64,000 bases of DNA from Rhodanobacter sp. 7MK24 (GTDB lineage: Bacteria; Pseudomonadota; Gammaproteobacteria; Xanthomonadales; Rhodanobacteraceae), in the NCBI RefSeq assembly GCF_014842995.1, contig NZ_JACYXL010000004.1, positions 124,001-188,000 on the forward strand, written 5' to 3'. Positions 26,501 through 33,344 of the stretch are shown piece by piece. Below the pieces are notes generated by a model. It was not told where the DNA came from and made no database searches. It was given only the letters and a program-made list of their open reading frames with translations. The translations under genes and the position numbers were made by a program. Each line of letters begins with the position of its first letter. Position 1 is the first letter of the stretch.

Positions 26501-26691
26501 CGGCAAGCCTGCGTGCGCGACTCACCCTGTCCAGCCGGCGGGGCGCCGGCACTGAGCTGGAGTTGGCGGTACCCGCCGCCATTGCGTTTCGCGATTCTTC
26601 AGGAAAATGGCATCGTTGGCTCGACCTCATTCACACACTGTTCGCAGGACGCGGATCAAGAATGCGGCCATTCGACTACGATGAACTGTGA
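23557..26691 (+). CDS. Sensor histidine kinase with extracytoplasmic beta-propeller and Y_Y_Y domain
   Basis: GTG 23557 has AGGGGG six bases upstream; ATG 23599 is an alternative. After a signal sequence (residues about 20-40), repeats of about 45 residues form a Reg_prop propeller (GYLWIGTQAGVVRYDG, GSLWIGTRAGLSRW, GALWIGTIDHGIY, GNIWVATSAGLDRF, GKIWAGTASSLD). A Y_Y_Y domain follows (LQLDYTAIGLAVPQHIRFRYRLEGRDRDWVD and YRFHVAANQDNNGW), a transmembrane helix at about 771-790, then the HisKA_3 helix with phospho-acceptor His near residue 817 (ERIARELHDTFLQAVQG) and a HATPase_c end. It is thus a NarX-type kinase with a propeller sensor, of the kind common in Xanthomonadales and Bacteroidetes, sensing an extracellular ligand that cannot be named. 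Its partner follows at once. Confidence 0.9.
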   Translation: MTHREDRALPLISQMLDWFRRTIALVLCVVFAAGGGAHAVDASRLLSQYGHTGWRLQDGELPASAYPISQTADGYLWIGTQAGVVRYDGARFVPLDALTSSRLSDPFILALLGAKDGSLWIGTRAGLSRWKDGKLTDYPGAEGGVLSLAEDRNGKVWLLTVSKDSRPLCEVAGSAVTCHGKEDGLEAAGICCDRMITDGVGAFWMGTDTSLIEWREHAKSKSFPIEAKIKAGTPGDLILAREPTGEIWAGLPMTGPGLGLQRLVDDRWQAFQVAGVAGSSLAVQSMLRDRAGALWIGTIDHGIYRIASGRVEHFGTKDGLTSDSIYSFFEDREGNIWVATSAGLDRFRDFKVWSYTTREGLAVDEVDSVLAGSDGKIWAGTASSLDVLDHGQFHSLRSGQELPGTQVTALFEDHANRLWVGIDKGLWVYAAGKFTAVLDRDGKALRGLAFGLAQDAEGDVWATLRGHPTKLVRIRDDHVVEEFDAPKYPAVRSIASDRYGGIWLGLQHGELAGPGVPGQRVSTGLDTPVLDIAVTDNGLVLGGTSKGLVAYRNGALRILSAKDGLPCDAVNGLADDKGGSLWLYMGCGLAKVELSDIEEALHSPAHAISAKLIDMLDGVRPGLAPFQRKVTRATDGSLWFANGVVLQSFDPHASAAKGTALPIHIESLTADRKPYPLADGLALPPLTRDIQLDYTAIGLAVPQHIRFRYRLEGRDRDWVDAGQRRQAFYTDLPPGTYRFHVAANQDNNGWEEAPAPLSFTVKPTFYQTSLFMLLVVVLVALALWMLFAWRLAHIKIQTRTIFEERHAERERIARELHDTFLQAVQGLMLRFQSAMERIPTTQPARELMERALDHADEVIIEGRDRVTRLRALARNEARLESALQQIGEKLARDTGITFKVTVEGTPRALDPAAGDEVLRLAQEAIANALRHAQASHIEVNVGYGRRHLMLSIVDDGLGFDVSEIARNQPVGHWGLKGMHERAASLRARLTLSSRRGAGTELELAVPAAIAFRDSSGKWHRWLDLIHTLFAGRGSRMRPFDYDEL

Positions 26692-26698
26692 AGTGCCG

Positions 26699-27334
26699 AT
26701 GTCATCGAGTGATTCCGAAGTGATTACCGTACTTGTTGTCGACGACCATCCACTGCTACGCGATGGCGTTGCTTTCGCGCTTTCTGGCGAATCGGACATG
26801 CGCATCGTGGCAAACGCCGAGGACGGCGAATCGGCCATAGCAGCCTTTCGCGAGCACCGGCCCGACGTGACCTTGATGGACCTGCAACTGCCCGACATGA
26901 GCGGCGTCGATGCGATGTGCGCCATACGGTCGGAATTTCCGGCGGCGCGCGTCCTCGTCCTGACGACTTATCGCGGCGACGTGCAGGTGACCAATGCACT
27001 GAAGCGCGGGGCAAGCGGATTTCTACTCAAGGCTTCCCTTCGAAAAGAGTTGCGTGATGCGATCCGTGCGGTGAATGTCGGGCGTCGCGTCATTTCACCT
27101 GACGCAGCATCCGACCTTGCAGAGCACGTCGGAGGAGACGTTCTTTCCGAGCGCGAACTGCAAGTCCTGGACAGAGCGGCCCGAGGCAACGGGAACAAGC
27201 AGATTGCCTCCAAACTCGGCATCAGCGAAGACACGGTCAAGTCGCACATGAAAAGCATTTTGTCGAAGCTGGATGCGAATGACCGCACGCACGCCGTGGT
27301 GACCGCTTTGAAGCGCGGCATCATCCACATATAG
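26699..27334 (+). CDS. NarL/LuxR-family response regulator
   Basis: Start ATG 26699 has GAAGTG upstream and begins eight bases after the kinase stop; ATG 26681 overlapping the kinase is possible. Receiver domain residues 9-125: VLVVDDHPLL with Asp15/Asp16, phosphorylated Asp61 in LMDLQLPDMSG, Thr about 88 (VLVLTTY) and Lys about 110 (GFLLKAS). The C-terminal 65 residues form a LuxR helix-turn-helix (LSERELQVLDRAARGNGNKQ then IASKLGISEDTVKSH). It should bind DNA after phosphotransfer from the upstream kinase. No binding site was recognised nearby. 211 residues is normal. Confidence 0.92.
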   Translation: MSSSDSEVITVLVVDDHPLLRDGVAFALSGESDMRIVANAEDGESAIAAFREHRPDVTLMDLQLPDMSGVDAMCAIRSEFPAARVLVLTTYRGDVQVTNALKRGASGFLLKASLRKELRDAIRAVNVGRRVISPDAASDLAEHVGGDVLSERELQVLDRAARGNGNKQIASKLGISEDTVKSHMKSILSKLDANDRTHAVVTALKRGIIHI

Positions 27335-27515
27335 GGCCACGCAGGTGATCTGCGCTCGGCAAAAGGCTGGTGTCACCAGGGCCGGCAGATGGGCCGCCTT
27401 CGATCTGAGTCGGATGGCGTAGGCGTCGAAGCCAACCGTCGTGGCCAGTTTGTCGGCAGCGCGAAGGACGAAGACGCATGAATGTCCATCAGCGCGATCT
27501 TCCGACGGGGATGCA

Positions 27516-27535
27516 CCGCTCCGTTTCCGGAGCGG
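27516..27535. terminator. GC hairpin between convergent genes, possible bidirectional terminator
   Basis: Perfect 8-bp stem CCGCTCCG / CGGAGCGG with a 4-nt loop (TTTC) in the 256-base gap between the response regulator and the leftward AhpD-like gene. No T-run follows on either strand, so intrinsic termination is uncertain. No gene was found in the rest of the gap; a separate CTGGTG-T-CACCAG dyad lies at 27367-27379. Confidence 0.35.
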
Positions 27536-27590
27536 CGTGCAGCGATCGATCGCATGGGCGTGCTCATCGCGAATAAACGGATGGGTGTGA

Positions 27591-28028
27591 TCAGGCGGGC
27601 AACTTGCGGAACGCGATGGCGAATCGGTTCCAGCCGTTGATGGCGGTCACCAGCAGAGTGAGATCGGTAAGCTCGGCGTCGGTGAAGTGCGGGCGCACCT
27701 GCTCCCACAGCTCATCGGGTGCATGGGTCTCGCTGATCAGGGTAAGCGACTCGGTCCAGGCCAGCGCAGCGCGCTCGCGGTCGGTGAAGAAAGGGGCTTC
27801 GCGCCACACGCTCAAGGTGGCCAGGCGGCGCGCGTCCTCGCCGGCCTTGCGGGCGTCGGCGGAATGGGTGTCCACGCAATAAGCGCAGCCGTTGATCTGG
27901 GAAGCGCGCAAGCGCACCAATTCCACCAGCGGCTTTTCCAGGTCGCTCTTGGCGATGCACTGCTCCAGGCCAACCATGGCCTTGATGGCCTCGGGGCTGG
28001 CCTTGTAGAAATCGAGACGCTGATTCAT
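27591..28028 (-). CDS. Carboxymuconolactone-decarboxylase / AhpD-like protein
   Basis: ATG 28028 has GGAGAA 9 nt upstream. The 145-residue protein has RLDFYKASPEAIKAMVGLEQCI and then the redox motif QINGCAYCVDTHSADARKAG, where C-x-x-C plus the His form the AhpD-type active site, and ends FRKLPA. Members are peroxidase partners or gamma-carboxymuconolactone decarboxylases; the presence of the two cysteines and His favours the AhpD-like, peroxide-related branch. Alone on its strand, between a response regulator and a LysR gene; a role in oxidant response would need direct evidence. Confidence 0.85.
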   Translation of the reverse strand: MNQRLDFYKASPEAIKAMVGLEQCIAKSDLEKPLVELVRLRASQINGCAYCVDTHSADARKAGEDARRLATLSVWREAPFFTDRERAALAWTESLTLISETHAPDELWEQVRPHFTDAELTDLTLLVTAINGWNRFAIAFRKLPA

Positions 28029-28293
28029 GGGGGATTCTCCAAAGTGAAGTGGGGCGGGACGCACCAACGGCGCGATACAGCGGACTCAATGGTCCCGGAT
28101 GACACGCCCGACCAGAGCCGGCAGCGCTGGGGAAGTTTCGACGAGCATCCTGCGCGCCTCTCGTGGCGTTGTCATACGACGGCATCGGCGTACACGTTCG
28201 GAATACTGGAACGTGTTGCCGAACAGCGGCCGTAGCAGGCGACGGCTTCTCGAACGCGAGTCGAGCGAACGATGAAACACTCGTGGCGTGCAG

Positions 28294-29208
28294 TCAGCCG
28301 GGCAATGGCAAGCCATCGATCAGCCGCCTGGCCAGGCGTGGTTGGCGGATCTGTTCCAGCCACCAGCTCAACGCACGGCCATCATGATCACCGCGCCAGG
28401 CAGCAAACAGCACGTTCGGCTCGCGTGGGTCGGCCATGGCCTTTTCCACCAGCGCGCCGTTCTTGAGCAAGGTCGACACCCGGTGGCGCGGCAGCCAGCC
28501 GACACCAAGACCGTCGCACTGGGCAAGAATCTTCGCTCGCATGGTCGGCACGGCGAGCGTGGCCTGGCCAGCCACTACCCCGTAGCCGCGACCAGTGCCG
28601 CGCGAGGAGTCGGCCACCACCACCGAACGGTGCGCGCTCACGACCTGCTGGCTCAACGGCCCGGTCGCCTTCCCGAGTGGATGCCGTGGCGATACGGCAA
28701 AGACCCATTCCATGCGTCCAAGTTCGGCCCAGCGCAATTGCGAGATCGCCGGCGGTTCGTTGGTTGCGCCAATCACCAGGTCGGCACGCCCTTCGCGCAG
28801 CGCTTCCCAGGTACCACCCAGCACTTCGTGGGTGATGCGCAGGCTTACCCCGGACTCCAGCTTGTCGAACGCGCGGATCACCGGGAGCAGGGTGTCGAAC
28901 TCCAGGATTTCGTCGGTGACGATGCGCAGCCGGTCTTCCCAGCCACCGGCGACCTGCTTCACCCGTCGGGTGAGTCGGGCAACGTCGTGCATCAGGCGCG
29001 CGGCTTCCTGCGCCAGCAGATGGCCGGCCGGAGTGAGCTGCAGGCGGTAGCGACGGCGATCGAACAACAACGCGTCGAAACGCGCTTCCAGCTGGCGTGC
29101 AGCGTGCGAGATGGTGGACGGCGCGCGCCCGAGCCGCGCGGCTGCGCGGGATAGGCTGCCGGTCTCGCGGATGGCCTCCAGCAGGGCCAATTCGTCCTCG
29201 GTCAACAT
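28294..29208 (-). CDS. LysR-family transcriptional regulator
   Basis: ATG 29208 (MLTEDELALLEAIRETGSLS) is the usual start; the longer frame to 29274 lies in the intergenic region. The 304-residue protein has the N-terminal winged helix (SLSRAAARLGRAPSTISHAARQL) and two substrate-binding-like lobes. It is divergent from the SDR at 29327, with 118 bases between them, the standard LysR arrangement, so the SDR is its probable target. A dyad in the gap (29221-29232) may be its operator. The inducing ligand is unknown. Confidence 0.9.
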   Translation of the reverse strand: MLTEDELALLEAIRETGSLSRAAARLGRAPSTISHAARQLEARFDALLFDRRRYRLQLTPAGHLLAQEAARLMHDVARLTRRVKQVAGGWEDRLRIVTDEILEFDTLLPVIRAFDKLESGVSLRITHEVLGGTWEALREGRADLVIGATNEPPAISQLRWAELGRMEWVFAVSPRHPLGKATGPLSQQVVSAHRSVVVADSSRGTGRGYGVVAGQATLAVPTMRAKILAQCDGLGVGWLPRHRVSTLLKNGALVEKAMADPREPNVLFAAWRGDHDGRALSWWLEQIRQPRLARRLIDGLPLPG

Positions 29209-29220
29209 GTGCGGTCTCTT

Positions 29221-29232
29221 CGAACGGGTTCG
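29221..29232. promoter_or_regulatory. Dyad CGAAC-GG-GTTCG, possible LysR operator
   Basis: A 12-bp inverted repeat (CGAACGGGTTCG) 13 bases upstream of the LysR start and 95 bases upstream of the divergent SDR. LysR regulators usually bind partial dyads of this kind near the promoter of the divergent gene, but it lacks the T-N11-A consensus and is short, so it is only a candidate. Confidence 0.35.
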
Positions 29233-29326
29233 TCGATCCGATGGTACGGCATGCCGCAAATGGCGGCGCAGCATGGATCCACGTTCAAGAAACCCTTCCG
29301 AACGTCATTCCATCGAGGAGATTGCC

Positions 29327-30076
29327 ATGAACCGTTTCGCCAGCAAAAACATTCTTGTCACCGGCGGCAGCAGCGGTATCGGCCTGGCTGCGGCCAGGGC
29401 CTTCGCCACCGAAGGCGCCCACGTGGTCATCACCGGGCGCGACAGTGCAGCGTTGTCCAATGCATTGCCCGCGCTGGGACCGCATGCCCTTGCCCTGCGC
29501 AACGACGCGGGCTCGGTCGAACAGGCTCGGCAACTGGCCGGCGAGCTGGCCGCGCGATCGATCAAGCTCGACGCGGTGTTTATCAATGCCGGCAGCGCCA
29601 AGTTCGCCCCGTTCGCCGATGTCGACGAATCACTCTGGGACCAGAGTTTCGACACCAATGTGAAGGGAGCGTACTTCCAGCTGCAGGCGTTGCTGCCGCA
29701 GCTCAATGCCGGTGCTTCGATCGTCATCAACGGTTCGATCAATGCGCACATAGGCATGCCGAACTCGTCGGTATACGCCGCGAGCAAGGCTGCGCTGATC
29801 ACTCTGGCCAAGACGCTCTCGGCCGAGCTACTGCCGCGCGGCGTGCGCGTCAACGTGGTGAGTCCGGGGCCGGTGGCCACGCCGCTGTACGGCAAGCTGG
29901 GCCTGGACAAGGCGACCCTGGAAGCCACCGCCGCGCAAATCCAGGCACAGGTACCGCTGGGCCGCTTCGGCACGCCGGAGGAGATCGCCGCCACTGTGTT
30001 GCACCTGGCCTCGCCGGAGTCGGCGTTCATCGTCGGCAGCGAGATCGTCATTGACGGTGGCATGAGCCAGCTCTGA
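29327..30076 (+). CDS. SDR-family oxidoreductase (LysR-linked)
   Basis: ATG 29327 has GAGGAG six bases upstream, which decides the start over the longer open frame. The 249-residue protein: NILVTGGSSGIGLAAARAF (TGxxxGxG), VVITGRDSAAL with Arg (NADP preference), LDAVFINAGSAKFA, SIVINGSINAHIG (catalytic Ser), YAASKAALITLAKTL (Y-x-x-x-K) and VVSPGPVATPLYGKLG. A normal classical SDR of the FabG-like type with the EIVIDGGMSQL end. Transcribed divergently from a LysR regulator, which probably controls it. Substrate unknown. Confidence 0.88.
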   Translation: MNRFASKNILVTGGSSGIGLAAARAFATEGAHVVITGRDSAALSNALPALGPHALALRNDAGSVEQARQLAGELAARSIKLDAVFINAGSAKFAPFADVDESLWDQSFDTNVKGAYFQLQALLPQLNAGASIVINGSINAHIGMPNSSVYAASKAALITLAKTLSAELLPRGVRVNVVSPGPVATPLYGKLGLDKATLEATAAQIQAQVPLGRFGTPEEIAATVLHLASPESAFIVGSEIVIDGGMSQL

Positions 30077-30553
30077 CACCTCGATGCCCGGCGGCGAACC
30101 AGTTCGCCGGGCACTCGTCTGCGTAGACCTTCCATCAAGCCCTTTCAACGATCACACGTTCGCTTGCGCTGGGCGCCGAGGCCGTCATCCAACGCGCCAG
30201 CCGCTCCGGCGCACCGTGCAGAGCCGCTGCGCTGCACCGAACGCCGTCAGGTCGAGTTCGTTGCCGCCGCAGCTCCGTGGGTGCCTCAGGCGACAGGCTT
30301 GACGACGTCCATGTCGTCTGCCGACGCATTGGCCGCGACCATGCTCGTCCTGCACGCTCTGCGTCGAAGCTGGCTTTTGCGAAGTCGGTAAGCCGGGAGG
30401 GTTGAGCGGGAGGCATATAGACACCACGTTCGACCTCAACTGAAGGAGACGATGGAGCGGGGCAGGCCGCATGTGCGCTGCAGCCATACGTGAACCGCCA
30501 CGTTCCATGAACATCTCTCAGTGAATCATCTGTACGCACCCAAGGATTCCCTC

Positions 30554-31348
30554 ATGCATATCGATCTCTCCACCCGTACCGCCATCATCAGCGGCTCCAC
30601 TGCCGGCATAGGCCTGGCCATCGCCAAGGGGTTGGCCAGCGCCGGCGCGCGCGTCGTCATTACCGGCCGCACGCAGGCGCGTGTCGATGCGGCTCTCGCC
30701 GCAGTCAGGAAGGAACTGCCGCAGGCGAGGCTTGACGGTGTCGCCGCCGACCTCGGCACGGCTGCAGGTGCGGAGGTGCTGATCCGCTCGGTGCCGGATG
30801 CGGACATTCTGGTCAACAACCTGGGCATCTTCGAGCCCAAGGCTTTCTTCGATATTCCGGACGCCGACTGGCAGCACTTCTTCGAGGTCAACGTAATGAG
30901 CGGCGTGCGGCTGTCGCGGCACTACGCACAAGGCATGGCTCAGCGTGGCTGGGGACGCATCCAGTTCGTGTCCAGCGAGTCGGGCGTGCAGATTCCGGCC
31001 GAGATGGTGCACTACGGCGTGACCAAGACCGCCCAGCTCGCGGTGTCGCGCGGCCTGGCCGAGACCCTCGCCGGCACCGGCGTCACCGTCAATGCCATCC
31101 TGCCCGGCCCGACTCTGTCCGAAGGCGTGGGCGAATTTTTCGGCAAGATCGCTGTCGAGCGCGGTGTGCCGCAGGCGCAGATAGAGAAGGGATTCATCAC
31201 CACTCACCGTCCCAGTTCACTGATCCAGCGGCTGGCCAGCGTGGACGAAGTGGCAAACCTTTCGGTGTATCTCGCCTCGGAGCAGGCCTCGGCGACCACG
31301 GGTGCCGCCATGCGCGTGGACGGTGGCGTGGTGCGATCGGTTGTCTGA
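30554..31348 (+). CDS. SDR-family oxidoreductase
   Basis: ATG 30554 has AAGGA upstream. The 264-residue protein begins IDLSTRTAIISGSTAGIGLAIAKGL (TGxxxGxG), has RVVITGRTQARVDAALAAV with an NADP-type Arg, NNLGIFEPKAF, SSESGVQIPAEMVHYGVTKTAQLAV (Ser, Tyr, Lys) and ends GAAMRVDGGVVRSVV. It resembles 3-oxoacyl-ACP reductase-like and glucose-dehydrogenase-like SDRs, but a particular substrate is not implied. It is 477 bases after the previous SDR, with a noncoding stretch between that holds no recognised element, so it is probably a separate unit. About 42 percent of its residues pattern with the SDR at 29327 only at motifs. Confidence 0.87.
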   Translation: MHIDLSTRTAIISGSTAGIGLAIAKGLASAGARVVITGRTQARVDAALAAVRKELPQARLDGVAADLGTAAGAEVLIRSVPDADILVNNLGIFEPKAFFDIPDADWQHFFEVNVMSGVRLSRHYAQGMAQRGWGRIQFVSSESGVQIPAEMVHYGVTKTAQLAVSRGLAETLAGTGVTVNAILPGPTLSEGVGEFFGKIAVERGVPQAQIEKGFITTHRPSSLIQRLASVDEVANLSVYLASEQASATTGAAMRVDGGVVRSVV

Positions 31349-31446
31349 GTCGGTCCGGGACGCGTCAGCTTCCAGACCTGGTTCGGGACAGTTCTGGGAT
31401 AAGGCTTGATGGTGAGCCAGATGACTGGACCGCGTTATCAGGAGCA

Positions 31447-31473
31447 GGGCGACTGGCCGCGAGAATGTCGCCC
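31447..31473. terminator. Hairpin GGGCGAC/GTCGCCC, possible bidirectional terminator
   Basis: Perfect 7-bp stem (31447-31453 with 31467-31473) and a 13-nt loop, in the 230-base gap between the SDR and the convergent sugar dehydrogenase. No T-run follows on either strand. The GGCGAC arm resembles the outer arm of the TNGCCCG elements listed elsewhere. Confidence 0.4.
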
Positions 31474-31578
31474 GATCGTATTCCGGTCACGTTTGTCGCC
31501 TCATCCGTCCTGTCGCTGTATCGGCGTCCCTGGACTTCGTGTCAGTCCGTGTGCCCGAGCACCGGCTGATTCGCCGAG

Positions 31579-32805
31579 TCATTTCGGTGTGAGATGGAAC
31601 AGGCCGCCAGGATCTGCGTCTTGCAGCATCCAGAGCGAGCCGTCCGGCGCCTCTTCGATATCGCGGACGCGTTTGCCGATACTCCAGCGCTGGACCGCGG
31701 TGGCGCCGCCCTTGCCGTCAAACGTGACGCGAACGATCGCCTCGCTGACCAGGCCGCTGAGCAAGGCGCTGCCGTTCCAGTGCGGGAACAGGTTGCCCTT
31801 GTAGAACATGAGATTGCCCGGCGCGATCACCGGCGTCCAATAGATCACCGGCTTGGCGAGATCGGGTCGCGTATCCGGGCTGGGAATCGGCACGCCGTCA
31901 TAGTTGATGCCGTACGAGACCAGCGGCCAACCGTAATTCTTGCCACGCTCGATCAGGTTCAGCCTGTCGCCGCCGCGCGGGCCATGCTCGAGTTCCCACA
32001 GTCGGCCATCGGGAGCAAAGGCGAGGCCATAAGGGGTGCGGTGGCCGGTGGTCCAGGTTTCCGCCGGCGTCAGGTTGGGCCCGGGGAACGTATAGGTGCT
32101 GACTACCGGCGCCGTCTTGGCTTTCTCGGTATCCGCCGCCGGATCGATCAGCGGAATGGTGCGGGCACCGACCTTTCCTGCCCACGGATTGCCCGGCGCG
32201 GGTTTGCCGTCCAGCGTCAGCCGCAGGATCTTGCCCACCGGTTGGTTGGGATCCTGCGCAGGAGTGAAGCGCTGGCGGTCGCCCAGCGTGAGGAACAGGT
32301 ACTTGCCGTCCGGCGAGAACGCGATCTGGCCGCCGGGCTGGCCGCCCTTGCCCGTGGGCATCTGCCGCCACAACACCTGGAAGCCGTCCAGCCGGGGCTG
32401 CTTGCCATCCAGCACGAGCCGACCGCGGCCCAGCGCCACGCCGCCGCCATAGTCGCCCGGTGCGACATAGGTGAGATACACATTGTGGTCGATGGCGTAA
32501 TGCGGCGAGAGGAAGACACCCAGCATGCCGTCCTGACCTTCGACATAGCTGGGCGGGACGCCACCGATCTCGGTCTTGGCGCCCTGCGGAGTCACCAGAT
32601 CGACGCGGCCGACCTTCTCGGTCACGAGCATGCGGCCATCGGGCAAAAACGCGATGCGCCAAGGCAGATCGAAGCTCGCCACCTTCGTGACGGTGAAGGG
32701 AAGGTTGGGGTCGGACTTCTGTTCGCCCGCATTGGTTTGCGCATGGGCGGCGCTTGTCAGCAGAGCTGCAAGAAAGACCCCGGATGCCAGCTTCATCATC
32801 TGCAT
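31579..32805 (-). CDS. PQQ-dependent sugar dehydrogenase (soluble, Asd/GDH-B-like), exported
   Basis: ATG 32805 has AAGGA five bases upstream and begins MQMMKLASGVFLAALLTSAAHAQ, a signal peptide; the frame extends upstream only as read-through of the decayed copy at 32890. The 408-residue protein is a six-bladed propeller of the soluble glucose dehydrogenase/Asd type: TKVASFDLPWRIAFLPDGRM, VTEKVGRVDLV, LGVFLSPHYAIDHNVYLTY, RTIPLIDPA, TYTFPGPN and HGPRGGDRLNLIERG are the PQQ- and calcium-contact blocks. It oxidises sugars in the periplasm with a PQQ cofactor that is made elsewhere. Ends GSLWMLQDADPGGLFHLTPK. Confidence 0.88.
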   Translation of the reverse strand: MQMMKLASGVFLAALLTSAAHAQTNAGEQKSDPNLPFTVTKVASFDLPWRIAFLPDGRMLVTEKVGRVDLVTPQGAKTEIGGVPPSYVEGQDGMLGVFLSPHYAIDHNVYLTYVAPGDYGGGVALGRGRLVLDGKQPRLDGFQVLWRQMPTGKGGQPGGQIAFSPDGKYLFLTLGDRQRFTPAQDPNQPVGKILRLTLDGKPAPGNPWAGKVGARTIPLIDPAADTEKAKTAPVVSTYTFPGPNLTPAETWTTGHRTPYGLAFAPDGRLWELEHGPRGGDRLNLIERGKNYGWPLVSYGINYDGVPIPSPDTRPDLAKPVIYWTPVIAPGNLMFYKGNLFPHWNGSALLSGLVSEAIVRVTFDGKGGATAVQRWSIGKRVRDIEEAPDGSLWMLQDADPGGLFHLTPK

Positions 32806-33344
32806 GTTTCCTTGCACCCGAATGAGTGACCCCGAACATCCTAGCGCTCCGAATGCCGTCCCGGTGTGATGATTCTTTTCAATTGCGTGCCCGAAGCGGC
32901 GGCTGATTCGCCGAATTATTCCGGTGTGAGGTGGCAGGCCGCCGGGTTCGGCATCTTCCAGCATCCAGAGCGAGCCGTCCGGCGCCTCTTCAATATCGCG
33001 GACGCGTTTGCCGATACTTCAAAACGATGGACCGCGGTGGCGCCGCTTTCACACGATTGGCGGAAGAGTGCAAGGGCAAGAACGCACGACGGTATTGCCC
33101 CCGGATATCTTCCGGTGCTTCGAAAACGACGCCTTCTGGATCGTGGTTGATGCTATGTCCGGCATGGATCACGATTAGCGCGTCGGCGTGAGTGCGCACA
33201 GGCGGGGCATGCGCATGTTCCAGTGAACGTTGGTGCGCGAAGGCCTTTCGCGCGAAGGGCTCTTTCGGCGGCGTTGAACGGCCGCGAATCTCAATAGCTA
33301 TTACATGCCGGCCGTGCGATGCGGCGCATGACAGGGAAAATCGA
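32806..33344. other. 539-base region upstream of autotransporter 1
   Basis: Contains the PQQ gene remnant at 32890-33045; after that, about 300 bases with no gene. It should hold the promoters of the leftward dehydrogenase and the rightward autotransporter, but no clear pair was seen. An AGGGAAAA SD lies just before the autotransporter ATG. Confidence 0.4.
32890..33045 (-). pseudogene. Decayed 3' fragment of the PQQ sugar dehydrogenase gene
   Basis: About 155 bases repeat, in the same orientation, the last 155 bases of the intact gene (31555-31710). Translation of this copy gives SIGKRVRDIEEAPDGSLWML and EDAEPGGL, almost the same as SIGKRVRDIEEAPDGSLWML and QDADPGGL in the intact gene, and then loses the frame through a two-base deletion near the old stop. 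It has no start or other propeller blades. It is a remnant of a tandem duplication or a recombination scar. Confidence 0.75.

Noticed and set aside
27367-27379. CTGGTG-T-CACCAG dyad
   Set aside because: Symmetrical but short, with a one-base centre. It lies after the response regulator and no adjacent promoter needs it; probably chance.
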